From: an uncultured Flavobacteriaceae bacterium
GTDB lineage: Bacteria; Bacteroidota; Bacteroidia; Flavobacteriales; Flavobacteriaceae
DNA length: 64,000 nt
Direction of reading: 5' to 3'
Assembly: GCA_949372605.1 (NCBI GenBank)
Contig: CASIAE010000007.1
Location: forward strand, 1 to 64,000
The notes below the pieces were generated by a model that was not told the DNA's origin, made no database searches, and saw only the letters and a list, made by a program, of their open reading frames with translations. Numbering within the stretch: position 1 is the stretch's first letter; every line of letters begins with the position of its first letter. This document shows, in pieces, positions 56,543-64,000 of the stretch. Made by a program: the position numbers and the translations under genes.

Positions 56543-57523
56543 ATGGATTTAACAGCAGCGGAAAACACAGAAGAAACAAACGTTTGGGGCGGAGGGGAAA
56601 GACCTCTCAAATCAAGCTATGGAAAACTAATGATGTGGTTTTTCATCGTCTCGGATGCGCTTACATTTTCTGGCTTTCTGGTTTCCTATGGTTTTTCAAG
56701 ATTTAAGAACATGGATTCTTGGCCCATTGCGGATGAAGTATTTAATCACTTCCCGTTTTTACACGGTGTTGATGCTCCGATGTATTATGTCGCTTTGATG
56801 ACTTTTGTGTTAATATTTTCATCAGTAACGATGGTGTTGGCAGTTGACGCAGGTCACCACATGCAAAAAGCAAAAGTCACTTTTTATATGTTGCTTACCA
56901 TCATTGGAGGTGCAATTTTTGTTGGATCTCAAGCCTGGGAATGGAAAAATTTTATCAAGGGAGAATACGGAGCTCTGGAAACAAAAGGGGGACAAATTCT
57001 TCAATTTGTTGACGCCAGTACTGGAAAAAGAATAGCAATTGCAGATTTTGCAGTTGAAGTGCCTTCTGAAAGAGATGTTCATCAAGCAAGTAACGGAATT
57101 TGGTATGATGCTGGTTCAAGTCCTCCATCTTTTTCAATCCAAGAAGTTGTGAAAGGGTTTGAAGCGAACAATAATTTAGTAATTAAAAGTGAAAAAGTTG
57201 ACGTAACTGGCCATAAGGTGATCCTATCTAGGGACGACTCTTTAGATCAAATCGATGCTGCTGTTGCGGTGGTAGAAGGGGCAAACTTGGTACATAACGA
57301 ATATGGAAACCGATTGTTTGCTGACTTTTTCTTCTTTATTACAGGATTTCACGGATTTCACGTTTTATCTGGTGTAATCATCAATATCATCATTTTTTTC
57401 AATGTAATTGTAGGTACTTACGAACGCCGAGGACATTATGAAATGGTTGAAAAGGTTGGACTTTACTGGCACTTTGTTGACTTGGTATGGGTATTCGTTT
57501 TTACATTTTTCTATCTCGTATAA
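56543..57523 (+). CDS. Cytochrome c oxidase subunit III with a periplasmic insertion
   Basis: A 326-residue subunit III. Membrane helices near 30-50, 78-98 and 110-132 are followed by the conserved GSQAWEWKNFIKGEYG. An insertion of about 100 residues (about 145-250) is predicted to lie outside the membrane; it includes YDAGSSPPSFSIQEVVKGF. The last helices contain FFFITGFHGFHVLSGVIIN and YWHFVDLVWVFVFTFFYLV, the family's end signature. The insertion is not part of the textbook subunit III and may contact another subunit or cytochrome. It is co-transcribed with the short subunit III and subunit IV genes. Confidence 0.93.
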   Translation: MDLTAAENTEETNVWGGGERPLKSSYGKLMMWFFIVSDALTFSGFLVSYGFSRFKNMDSWPIADEVFNHFPFLHGVDAPMYYVALMTFVLIFSSVTMVLAVDAGHHMQKAKVTFYMLLTIIGGAIFVGSQAWEWKNFIKGEYGALETKGGQILQFVDASTGKRIAIADFAVEVPSERDVHQASNGIWYDAGSSPPSFSIQEVVKGFEANNNLVIKSEKVDVTGHKVILSRDDSLDQIDAAVAVVEGANLVHNEYGNRLFADFFFFITGFHGFHVLSGVIINIIIFFNVIVGTYERRGHYEMVEKVGLYWHFVDLVWVFVFTFFYLV

Positions 57524-57536
57524 AAATAAATAATTA

Positions 57537-57920
57537 ATGGCTCACGACACACAAAACTTAGCAATTTTCAGAGGATTACTCAAATTTAAATCCAATCAAC
57601 AAAAAATTTGGGGAGTACTTATTTTCCTTTCTATAGTTACAACTGTTGAGGTTGTTTTAGGAATAGTGAAACCTGCAGCTCTAATGACTTCTTTTTTAAA
57701 TATTAAGATATTAAACTGGATATTCCTTATTTTGACCATCGTGAAAGCCTATTATATCGCTTGGGACTTCATGCACATTAGAGATGAAAAAGGTGGATTA
57801 AAAGGATCGATTGTGCTTCCCTTAGTCATCTTAATTCCCTACCTGTCATTTATTCTTTTGATTGAAGCGGACTATATTTTTGACGTAATGTTCAATGGTT
57901 TTGTGAGCTGGAACTTTTAA
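57537..57920 (+). CDS. Cytochrome c oxidase subunit IV-like protein
   Basis: A 127-residue membrane protein with three hydrophobic segments: IWGVLIFLSIVTTVEVVLGI, ILNWIFLILTIVKAYYIAW and IVLPLVILIPYLSFILLIEA. The loop FMHIRDEKGGLKG is typical of the prokaryotic subunit IV family. It follows subunit III by 13 bases. This small subunit stabilises the oxidase and does not bind cofactors in known members. Confidence 0.9.
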   Translation: MAHDTQNLAIFRGLLKFKSNQQKIWGVLIFLSIVTTVEVVLGIVKPAALMTSFLNIKILNWIFLILTIVKAYYIAWDFMHIRDEKGGLKGSIVLPLVILIPYLSFILLIEADYIFDVMFNGFVSWNF

Positions 57921-57962
57921 AGTCAAAACCTATTTTTACCCAATAAAGCAAATAATTTTGTT

Positions 57963-58628
57963 ATGAGCAATGCTTTTAAAAAACACTTTGTTTTAGTTAT
58001 CCTTTTTGTTTTCCCTATTGTAATCTATTTGTTCTTTGCATCTGGGAAGAATAATTTTGCTTTGCTTCCTGTTCTTACACAGGAGGTAAGTGAAATTGAT
58101 CAATGGGAGTCACTTTCGGGTGAAGTTATTAATTTTAAAAATAATATTTCTGTGTTGGGGTTTTGGGGCAGTGAAATTTCCATAAAAAGAGGAGATGCGC
58201 TCAACCTTAACCAAAAAATATACAAAAGATTTTATCAGTTTGAAGACTTTCAGTTTGTAATGATCCTCCAAAAAGGAGAACAAGACAAGGTTGTTGAATT
58301 AAAAAAAGAACTTCGCGAAGGAGCTGGAACCGATCTTGTTAAGTGGAATTTCGTTTTTGGTACTTCACTACAAATTCAATCTTTATTTAATAGCTTAAAA
58401 GCTCCACTTGAATTATCTTCTGGTCTTAGTTCACCCTATGTTTTTATAATTGATAAGGACAGCAACTTGAGAGGTCGAGACGATGATGAAGATCAAGGCA
58501 TGTTGTATGGTTTTAATTCGCAATCTGTCGCTGAGATTAACAATAAGATGATTGATGATGTTAAGGTTATATTAGCTGAGTACAGGAGGGCATGGAAAAA
58601 ATACAATAAACCAGAAACTCCGGAATAA
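57963..58628 (+). CDS. Membrane-anchored SCO/thioredoxin-like protein lacking cysteines
   Basis: A 221-residue protein with one N-terminal membrane anchor (FVLVILFVFPIVIYLFFA) and an exported domain. The strand NISVLGFWGSEISIKRGDAL sits where thioredoxin-like proteins carry W-C-x-x-C, and the later SSPYVFIIDKDSNLRGRDDD matches the cis-Pro and beta-strand region of SCO-like proteins. There is no cysteine anywhere in the sequence, so it cannot bind copper or exchange disulfides in the usual way. It directly precedes the true SCO gene (one base gap), which suggests a partner or scaffold role in CuA assembly. TAATTTTG at 57953-57960, just before the ATG, could be a promoter element. Confidence 0.65.
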   Translation: MSNAFKKHFVLVILFVFPIVIYLFFASGKNNFALLPVLTQEVSEIDQWESLSGEVINFKNNISVLGFWGSEISIKRGDALNLNQKIYKRFYQFEDFQFVMILQKGEQDKVVELKKELREGAGTDLVKWNFVFGTSLQIQSLFNSLKAPLELSSGLSSPYVFIIDKDSNLRGRDDDEDQGMLYGFNSQSVAEINNKMIDDVKVILAEYRRAWKKYNKPETPE

Positions 58629-58629
58629 T

Positions 58630-59325
58630 ATGAATAAATATTCCTCTCTTGGTTTAATCATTGTTATTTTAGTTTTTGGATTTCTATTTGTTCCAAGAAT
58701 CATTAACCGTATTGCCAACCAAACTCAAGTAGAAGACAATCGTTCAGCGCCGGCCAAACCTTTGGCTTATATTAAACTTAACGGTGAAGCAAAAAAAGTT
58801 CCCGAATTCTTCATGCTTAATCAGGATAGTCTTTTTATAGGGAATGAAGATTTTAATGGAAAAGTTCATTTGGCAGAATTTTTCTTCACAAAATGTCCTT
58901 CCATATGTCCGATTATGAATAAGAATATGAAAATTATAGACGATCGTTTCGGAGACCGACAAGATTTTGGAATCGCCTCATTCACCATTGATCCGGCAAA
59001 CGATACTCCTTATGTATTAAAAAAATATGCAGAATCTTATAATGTAAAGTCTCAAAATTGGCATTTTCTTACAAGTGATATTATAAAAGTATATGAACTT
59101 GCGAACAAAGGGTTTAGTATTTTTGCAGTTATAAATCCTGCCGTTGCTGGTGGTTTTGAACACCAAGGATATTTTGCGTTAATTGACAAAAACGGCTATA
59201 TTAGATCAAGAGTTGATCGATTTGACAACCCTATTGTCTATTATTCAGGTTTGGATAAGGAAGGCGAAGAAATTCAGGACGTTGATTTGCTGATTGAAGA
59301 TATTGCTTTACTTTTAAAAGAATAA
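58630..59325 (+). CDS. SCO-family copper chaperone for cytochrome oxidase
   Basis: A 231-residue membrane-anchored thioredoxin-fold protein that helps load copper into the CuA site of subunit II. The anchor is residues 6-25. The copper-binding CxxxC is in FFTKCPSICPIMNKNM, and the distal His is in GGFEHQGYFALID. FTIDPANDTPYVLKKYAESY is a standard SCO segment. It lies between the cysteine-free relative and the DUF420 gene, in the operon that completes the oxidase. Confidence 0.95.
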   Translation: MNKYSSLGLIIVILVFGFLFVPRIINRIANQTQVEDNRSAPAKPLAYIKLNGEAKKVPEFFMLNQDSLFIGNEDFNGKVHLAEFFFTKCPSICPIMNKNMKIIDDRFGDRQDFGIASFTIDPANDTPYVLKKYAESYNVKSQNWHFLTSDIIKVYELANKGFSIFAVINPAVAGGFEHQGYFALIDKNGYIRSRVDRFDNPIVYYSGLDKEGEEIQDVDLLIEDIALLLKE

Positions 59326-59330
59326 TAATA

Positions 59331-59870
59331 ATGACTATGAAAAGGAACCAAGGAAGCCCAAATCCCATAAAATATAAGAAGTTGATTATGGTAGTTTCTG
59401 TTTTGATTCCAGTTGTGGTTGCCTTGTTGTTTACTGTCAAAATTCCCAACGTAGCACAACTATCTTTTTTACCTCCAATCTACGCTTCAATTAACGGTAT
59501 TACAGCGATTATACTTGTTTTAGCATTGATTGCGATTAAAAATAAAAAAATAAAACTGCATGAAGGCCTAATGAAAACAGCGATTGGCTTATCTCTTGCT
59601 TTCCTACTTATGTATGTCGCTTATCACATGACCTCTGACAGCACTTCTTATAGAGGAACAGGTTCAATTAAGTATGTTTATTATTTCATTCTGATAACTC
59701 ACATTCTTTTGTCGATCGGTATTATCCCTATGGTTTTAGTGACCTATGTTCGTGCAATTTCTAAAAACTTTGAAGATCATAAAAAAATTGCAAGGATCAC
59801 TTTTCCTATTTGGTTATACATCGCTGTTACAGGTGTTGTTGTATATGTTATGATTTCCCCCTATTATTAA
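59331..59870 (+). CDS. DUF420 membrane protein
   Basis: A 179-residue integral membrane protein with about five hydrophobic segments. The family-typical features are LPPIYASINGITAIILVLAL, KIKLHEGLMKTAIGL, and ITHILLSIGIIPMVLVTYVRA followed by DHKKIARITFPIWLYIAVTGV. The conserved His residues in the helices resemble CtaG/YozB-type proteins that are found with oxidase genes; the function is not established. Either the ATG at 59331 or that at 59337 could be the start. Its position after the SCO gene suggests a part in oxidase assembly. Confidence 0.9.
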   Translation: MTMKRNQGSPNPIKYKKLIMVVSVLIPVVVALLFTVKIPNVAQLSFLPPIYASINGITAIILVLALIAIKNKKIKLHEGLMKTAIGLSLAFLLMYVAYHMTSDSTSYRGTGSIKYVYYFILITHILLSIGIIPMVLVTYVRAISKNFEDHKKIARITFPIWLYIAVTGVVVYVMISPYY

Positions 59871-59874
59871 AAAT

Positions 59875-60084
59875 ATGAATAAAATTATTTTTTTAGTTTT
59901 TTTTAGTTTGATATTTATGATAGAGGCTCAGGCGCAGTGTTCTATGTGCAGAGCAGTGTTAGAGTCTGAAGCCGGGCAAGAAACGGCCAAAGGAATTAAT
60001 AGTGGAATTATTTATTTGATGGCGATTCCTTACTTACTCGTTGGATTTGTAGGGTATCAGATATTCAAAATGGTTAGAAAGTAG
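59875..60084 (+). CDS. Small exported membrane protein with a CSMC motif
   Basis: A 69-residue protein with a signal peptide cleaved near IEAQAQ, directly followed by CSMCRAVLESEAGQE, then one C-terminal membrane helix (GIIYLMAIPYLLVGFVGYQI) and a short basic tail. The mature protein is thus a short outside loop with two cysteines anchored by one helix. The CxxC pair could bind copper or another metal or take part in thiol exchange. It is the last gene of the oxidase-completion operon, four bases after the DUF420 gene. I do not recognise a named family beyond its recurrent place beside DUF420 in Flavobacteriia. Confidence 0.75.
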   Translation: MNKIIFLVFFSLIFMIEAQAQCSMCRAVLESEAGQETAKGINSGIIYLMAIPYLLVGFVGYQIFKMVRK

Positions 60085-60299
60085 ACGTTTTTATCGATCA
60101 GTTATAGTAAGGTTTTAAAACAAATAGTAATATGCATTGCACAATACCTTTTTTATATATATATGAATATATTTTGTGGTAATAATTCAAATTTAAATTA
60201 AACTAATGCAGTTTGTTTTAGTCTATTAATAAGCTTCTTCACAAATGAAAAAATCTACTGTCAGGCTCTTAATTTTAAATTTACCCAAATAAACCTTTG

Positions 60300-60992
60300 A
60301 TGATAGAAATCAAAAATATTTACAAATCGTATAAAATGGGAAATTCCTCACTTCAAGTGCTGAAGGGAATCAACATTGAGATTGCAGAAGGAGAACTGGT
60401 GGCGATAATGGGTTCTTCAGGGTCGGGTAAATCTACGTTGCTTAATATTTTGGGAATGTTAGATGTTGCTGATGAGGGAGTCTACAAACTCGATGACGTC
60501 TTAATTGAAAATTTAGATGAAACACTTGCAGCAAAATACCGCAATAAGTTTTTAGGGTTTGTCTTTCAGTCTTTCAATTTGATAAATTATAAAAGTGCTT
60601 TGGAAAACGTTGCTTTACCACTCTATTATCAGGGATTAAATCGAAAATTAAGACAAAAGACTGCACTAGATTATCTAGAAAAAGTTGGCCTTGGAAATTG
60701 GTCGTCCCATTTACCAAGCGAACTTTCCGGAGGACAAAAACAACGGGTAGCGATTGCAAGAGCATTGGCATCCCAACCAAAAGTTTTGTTAGCTGATGAA
60801 CCCACTGGTGCTTTAGACTCGGTTACTTCAAATGAAGTTATGGGATTAATTCAGCAAATTAATAATGAGGGAAAAACCATTTTGGTGGTTACTCATGAGA
60901 TTGATATTGCCAACATGTGTAAGCGTATTGTTACATTAAAAGATGGGGTGATCCTAGAAGATAAAAAAGTAAAACAAGTGTTAATTTCTTAA
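60300..60992 (+). CDS. ABC transporter ATPase, MacB/LolD type
   Basis: A 230-residue ATPase that powers a MacB-like exporter. Walker A is GSSGSGKSTLLN, the Q-loop is FVFQSFNLI, the signature is LSGGQKQRVAIARAL, Walker B is VLLADEPTGALDS, and the switch His is in VVTHEIDIA. It belongs to the class that couples outer-membrane or periplasmic work to ATP hydrolysis rather than moving substrate across the inner membrane. The ATG at 60300 is chosen over the TTG at 60297. It is followed immediately by two permeases and a membrane-fusion protein, an export operon layout common in Bacteroidota. Confidence 0.93.
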   Translation: MIEIKNIYKSYKMGNSSLQVLKGINIEIAEGELVAIMGSSGSGKSTLLNILGMLDVADEGVYKLDDVLIENLDETLAAKYRNKFLGFVFQSFNLINYKSALENVALPLYYQGLNRKLRQKTALDYLEKVGLGNWSSHLPSELSGGQKQRVAIARALASQPKVLLADEPTGALDSVTSNEVMGLIQQINNEGKTILVVTHEIDIANMCKRIVTLKDGVILEDKKVKQVLIS

Positions 60993-60993
60993 T

Positions 60994-62223
60994 ATGTTTA
61001 GCAGAGACCGTTGGCAAGAAATATTTGAGACCATAAAGAAAAATAGGCTAAGAACTTTTCTTTCTGGTTTTACGGTTGCATTGGGGATTTTCATCTTCAT
61101 TGTACTTTTTGGCTTTGGCAATGGTTTGAAAAATTCATTCAGTAAATTTTTTCTTGATGATGCAACCAATACACTTTGGCTCTCTGGAGGTAAAACATCA
61201 AAACCCTACAAAGGCTTTAAAGCAGACAGAAGGATTGAATTTAAAAATAGCGACCTGACTGATATAGGGCAAAACTTTGCTTTCTATTTGGAATCAATTA
61301 CCCCAAGGATTACGAGAGGTGCGAGGGCTCGATATAAAAATAAATCAGATAATTATAGCACCAGAGCAGTGGGTCCTTCCCATCAAATTGTTGAAAAAAC
61401 AATCATGATGAAAGGACGCTATATCAATCAAGCAGATGTCAAGGATGCCAAAAAAAATATCATCATTGGAAGAATGGTAGCTAAAGACCTGTTCAAAGAC
61501 GAAGATCCAATGGGTAAATATGTTGAATTGGGTTCAAGTGCTTATAAGGTTGTTGGCGTTTTTCAGGATGATGGCGGGGACAGGGAGGAGCGTTTGATTT
61601 ATATGCCCTATACCACAAGACAAGTTTTGGAAAAAAACAATGATAAGGTTAGCCAGATTATTTTAAGCTTTCGACCAGAAATAGGTCATGCTGGCGCCTT
61701 AGCTTTTGAAAAACAGCTAAGACTTTTCATGAAGAATAAAAAGTCTATTGATCCAACAGACGAAAATGGAATCTATATTAGAAATGTAGCGGATCAGTTG
61801 AAAAAAAATCAACAGTTTGCAGGAGTTTTACAATTGATAGTCGCCTTTGTCGGGATTGGAACTTTGATTGCAGGAGTTATTGGCATTTCAAATATTATGG
61901 TTTTTGTAGTAAAAGAAAGAACCAAGGAACTCGGTATTAGAAAAGCCCTAGGCGCAACTCCAAAAAGTGTGATTAATATGATTTTACATGAATCTATTTT
62001 CATCACAACGATCTCAGGTTTTGTTGGGATGATCGGTGGAATTGTATTACTCAAAAGCATCGGAGAAGAACTGAAAGATTTTTTTATTTTAAACCCATAT
62101 ATAGAATCAAGTACAGCAGTTTTTTCAACTTTTTTATTGATTCTTTTTGGCGCCATTGCGGGTTATATTCCTGCAAAAAGAGCTGCCAGTATTAAACCCA
62201 TTGTAGCCCTAAGAGATGAATAG
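60994..62223 (+). CDS. MacB-like ABC permease 1
   Basis: A 409-residue FtsX/MacB-type permease. It has one N-terminal helix (FLSGFTVALGIFIFIVLFGF), a large periplasmic MacB core domain (about 45-270), and three C-terminal helices of the FtsX domain. The cytoplasmic coupling motif is VVKERTKELGIRKALGATP. It ends RAASIKPIVALRDE, the usual MacB C-terminus. Its last eight bases overlap the next permease gene, so the two are likely made in equal amounts and may pair as a heterodimer with the ATPase. Confidence 0.92.
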   Translation: MFSRDRWQEIFETIKKNRLRTFLSGFTVALGIFIFIVLFGFGNGLKNSFSKFFLDDATNTLWLSGGKTSKPYKGFKADRRIEFKNSDLTDIGQNFAFYLESITPRITRGARARYKNKSDNYSTRAVGPSHQIVEKTIMMKGRYINQADVKDAKKNIIIGRMVAKDLFKDEDPMGKYVELGSSAYKVVGVFQDDGGDREERLIYMPYTTRQVLEKNNDKVSQIILSFRPEIGHAGALAFEKQLRLFMKNKKSIDPTDENGIYIRNVADQLKKNQQFAGVLQLIVAFVGIGTLIAGVIGISNIMVFVVKERTKELGIRKALGATPKSVINMILHESIFITTISGFVGMIGGIVLLKSIGEELKDFFILNPYIESSTAVFSTFLLILFGAIAGYIPAKRAASIKPIVALRDE

Positions 62224-63490
62224 TTTAAAAATAATTTTTGATTGGGATACTTGGCAAGAGATTTTTGGATCTATTGCCAAGAATAAAACTCGGACGATCA
62301 TCACAGTGATTGGTGTTTTGTGGGGTATTTTCATTTATATATCGCTCTCAGGATCGGCTAAAGGTTTAGACAATGGCTTTGAAAGACAATTTGAAAATAT
62401 TGCTATGAACTCGATGTTTATTTGGGCTGCAAGAACGAGCATTCCTTATTCGGGATTTAAAGTCGGGAGGTCCCCTCAACTTAAGATTCAAAACGCGACA
62501 ACTTTAAAACAACAAATCCCAGAAATTCAATTTATAGCGCCTCGAAATGCAAAAGGAGTTTTTGGAAGTATTCCCGCCCAAGTGGTTAGAAAAAACAAAT
62601 CGAAACCCTATAATATTTATGGTGATTTCCCTGTGTATACTAAAATTGCAACAAAAAAAATATATGACAACGGCAGGTTTATTAATGATGAAGACATAAA
62701 ATATGAACGTAAAGTTTGTGTAATTGGCGAGCGTACTCAGTTAGAACTATTTGAGCCCGACGAAGATCCTGTGGGTCAATACGTCAGGATTGATGATGTT
62801 TATTTTAAGGTTATAGGGGTTCATAAATTTATTCAAGGAGGTGGTTTTGAAACTGATGGGGATATTTTCATACCATTTGAGACCTACAGAAAGCTATACA
62901 ATACAGGAGATGACGTAGATTGGTTCACAATCGCCGCCTATGATTATGCCGATGCGGTGGCAGTAGAAAAAAAGGTTAAGCAAACATTAAAACGTATTCA
63001 TCGTGTTTCACCGGAAGATGAAAGGGCTTTTGGAGCCTTTAACATTGGAGAGGTTTTTACCAAAATCATGGGTTTTGCAAAAGGAATGACTTTCCTGTCC
63101 TTAGTGGTTGGGTTGGCGACCATTTTTGCAGGTGTAATTGGAATTGGAAATATTCTGATGATTTCGGTTAATGAGCGAACCAAAGAACTGGGTGTTAGAA
63201 GGGCCCTCGGTGCAACCCCAGGCGAAGTGAGGATGCAAATCGTATTGGAGTCAGTTTTTCTAACAACAATCGCAGGTATTTTTGGGATTATTTTAGGATC
63301 TTTCATGCTTGCGGCCATCAACCTTTTTACAATAGATAAAACAGATTTCCCCTATACAAATCCTACAGTCCCTATACCCTTGGTGCTTGGTGCATTATTA
63401 ATTATGGTAACATTAGGAACACTAATTGGATTGATTCCAGCACAACGCGCTGTGAGTATTAAACCCATTGACGCTTTAAGAGAAGAATAA
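62216..63490 (+). CDS. MacB-like ABC permease 2
   Basis: A 424-residue paralogue of the preceding permease with the same layout: N-terminal helix (TIITVIGVLWGIFIYISLSG), periplasmic core, and three C-terminal helices. The coupling motif is SVNERTKELGVRRALGATPGE, and it ends RAVSIKPIDALREE. The start overlaps the stop of permease 1 (ATGAATAG). Having two distinct permeases implies an asymmetric transporter. The exported substrate is unknown; such systems handle peptides, antibiotics or signalling molecules. Confidence 0.92.
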   Translation: MNSLKIIFDWDTWQEIFGSIAKNKTRTIITVIGVLWGIFIYISLSGSAKGLDNGFERQFENIAMNSMFIWAARTSIPYSGFKVGRSPQLKIQNATTLKQQIPEIQFIAPRNAKGVFGSIPAQVVRKNKSKPYNIYGDFPVYTKIATKKIYDNGRFINDEDIKYERKVCVIGERTQLELFEPDEDPVGQYVRIDDVYFKVIGVHKFIQGGGFETDGDIFIPFETYRKLYNTGDDVDWFTIAAYDYADAVAVEKKVKQTLKRIHRVSPEDERAFGAFNIGEVFTKIMGFAKGMTFLSLVVGLATIFAGVIGIGNILMISVNERTKELGVRRALGATPGEVRMQIVLESVFLTTIAGIFGIILGSFMLAAINLFTIDKTDFPYTNPTVPIPLVLGALLIMVTLGTLIGLIPAQRAVSIKPIDALREE

Positions 63491-63510
63491 TTAAATTAAA
63501 ATAAATTAAT

Positions 63511-64000
63511 ATGAAAATTGTCAAATATATCGGAATTACTTTAGTCATTCTCGGAGCTATTTTTGCTACAATCTATTTCATAAAGACCAATAGCAAGGGG
63601 TTGATTGAGTATGAAACGATCTCACCCAAATTATTGTCCATAGAGAAAAAGACAGTTGTAACAGGAAAAGTTATTCCGGAGGACGAAGTGGAGATCAAAC
63701 CTCAAATTTCAGGAATTATAGAGCGACTTTTTGTCGAAGAGGGAGACCTTGTTACTAACGGAGATTTGCTGGCTAAGGTAAAAGTTGTCCCAAACGAACA
63801 AGCACTCAACAGTGCAAAAGGACGACTGGCCAATCAGATCATTGAGATGAAAAATGCCAAGGTTGATTACAACCGAAATAAAAGCTTATTTGACAAGCAA
63901 ATTATTTCTAAACAAGATTTTGAAAATGCAGAATTGCGATACAGTCAGGCACAACAAAATGTCAATAATGCTCAGTCTGATTTACAAATTATAAGATTAG
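63511..64000 (+). CDS. Periplasmic adaptor (membrane-fusion protein) of the efflux system, partial
   Basis: The first 163 codons of a HlyD/MacA-type adaptor, cut by the right edge of the window. It begins with a membrane anchor (IGITLVILGAIFATIYFI). The first half of the lipoyl-like domain is in VVTGKVIPEDEVEIKPQISG followed by VEEGDLVTNGDLLAKV. The start of the alpha-helical hairpin has repeated Asn/Gln-rich heptads (YNRNKSLFDKQIISKQDFEN). It links the MacB-like permeases to an outer-membrane TolC-type channel, which would be expected further right. It starts 20 bases after the second permease. Confidence 0.9.
   Translation, partial: MKIVKYIGITLVILGAIFATIYFIKTNSKGLIEYETISPKLLSIEKKTVVTGKVIPEDEVEIKPQISGIIERLFVEEGDLVTNGDLLAKVKVVPNEQALNSAKGRLANQIIEMKNAKVDYNRNKSLFDKQIISKQDFENAELRYSQAQQNVNNAQSDLQIIRL

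Noticed and set aside
60120-60190. AT-repeat stretch upstream of the ABC operon as a promoter or origin element
   Set aside because: No TAnnTTTG match with proper spacing and no repeated motif; ordinary AT-rich intergenic DNA.
1-64000. CRISPR arrays, transposases, integrases, tRNA or rRNA genes, phage genes
   Set aside because: None recognised in the translated frames or by eye; the accessory region shows no mobile-element boundary.

Overview
The window comes from a Bacteroidota chromosome, almost certainly a marine-type member of class Flavobacteriia. The evidence is AT-rich DNA, sprA of the type IX secretion system, a SusC/SusD pair, an alternative complex III (ACIII) operon feeding a caa3-type oxidase, and promoter elements matching the Bacteroidota -7 consensus TAnnTTTG. 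No rRNA, tRNA, CRISPR array or insertion sequence was recognised.

Layout. 1-5.4 kb: the start of a divergent beta-helix protein, then rimP-nusA-infB behind a clear promoter with an attenuator-like hairpin, and a convergent SPOR-domain gene. 5.6-16.8 kb: the ACIII operon actABCDEF followed by cytochrome oxidase subunits II and I, closed by a strong terminator. actE and actF are each broken by one extra base. 16.8-17.5 kb: a stretch with no intact gene that holds relics of a Crp/Fnr regulator and possibly of an outer-membrane porin. 17.5-20.9 kb: ruvB, queG and a vanadium-haloperoxidase-like lipoprotein.

20.9-43.2 kb is the accessory region. A long minus-strand gene set encodes a CBM9-like lipoprotein, a PQQ sugar dehydrogenase fused to cytochrome c, a COG3964-type amidohydrolase, a BASS-family symporter, an RraA-family aldolase, two RidA proteins, a SelA/DgaE-like PLP enzyme and a CubicO-type serine hydrolase. 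A SMP-30 lactonase is divergent to it. Next come a DUF5107/TPR protein, SusC/SusD, an FG-GAP/ASPIC lipoprotein and a PhyH-type dioxygenase. Every enzyme of the minus-strand set has a Sec, lipoprotein or twin-arginine signal. I infer a periplasmic, non-phosphorylating oxidative route for an N-acetylated amino sugar or similar compound: oxidation, lactone opening, deacetylation, ammonia elimination, imine hydrolysis, aldol cleavage and uptake of the 2-oxoacid product, with electrons passed to the cytochrome chain encoded nearby. This is the best candidate here for an undescribed system.

43.3-60.1 kb returns to conserved flavobacterial order: maeB-ruvA-sprA-gcvH, a tonB-like gene, then ctaB, two subunit III genes, subunit IV, a cysteine-free SCO-like protein, SCO, DUF420 and a small CSMC membrane protein. 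These complete the oxidase begun at 13.9 kb. 60.3-64.0 kb is a MacB-type efflux operon (ATPase, two permeases, adaptor) that runs off the end.

The genome looks compact. All three convergent gene pairs share a single TTAA as overlapping stop codons.
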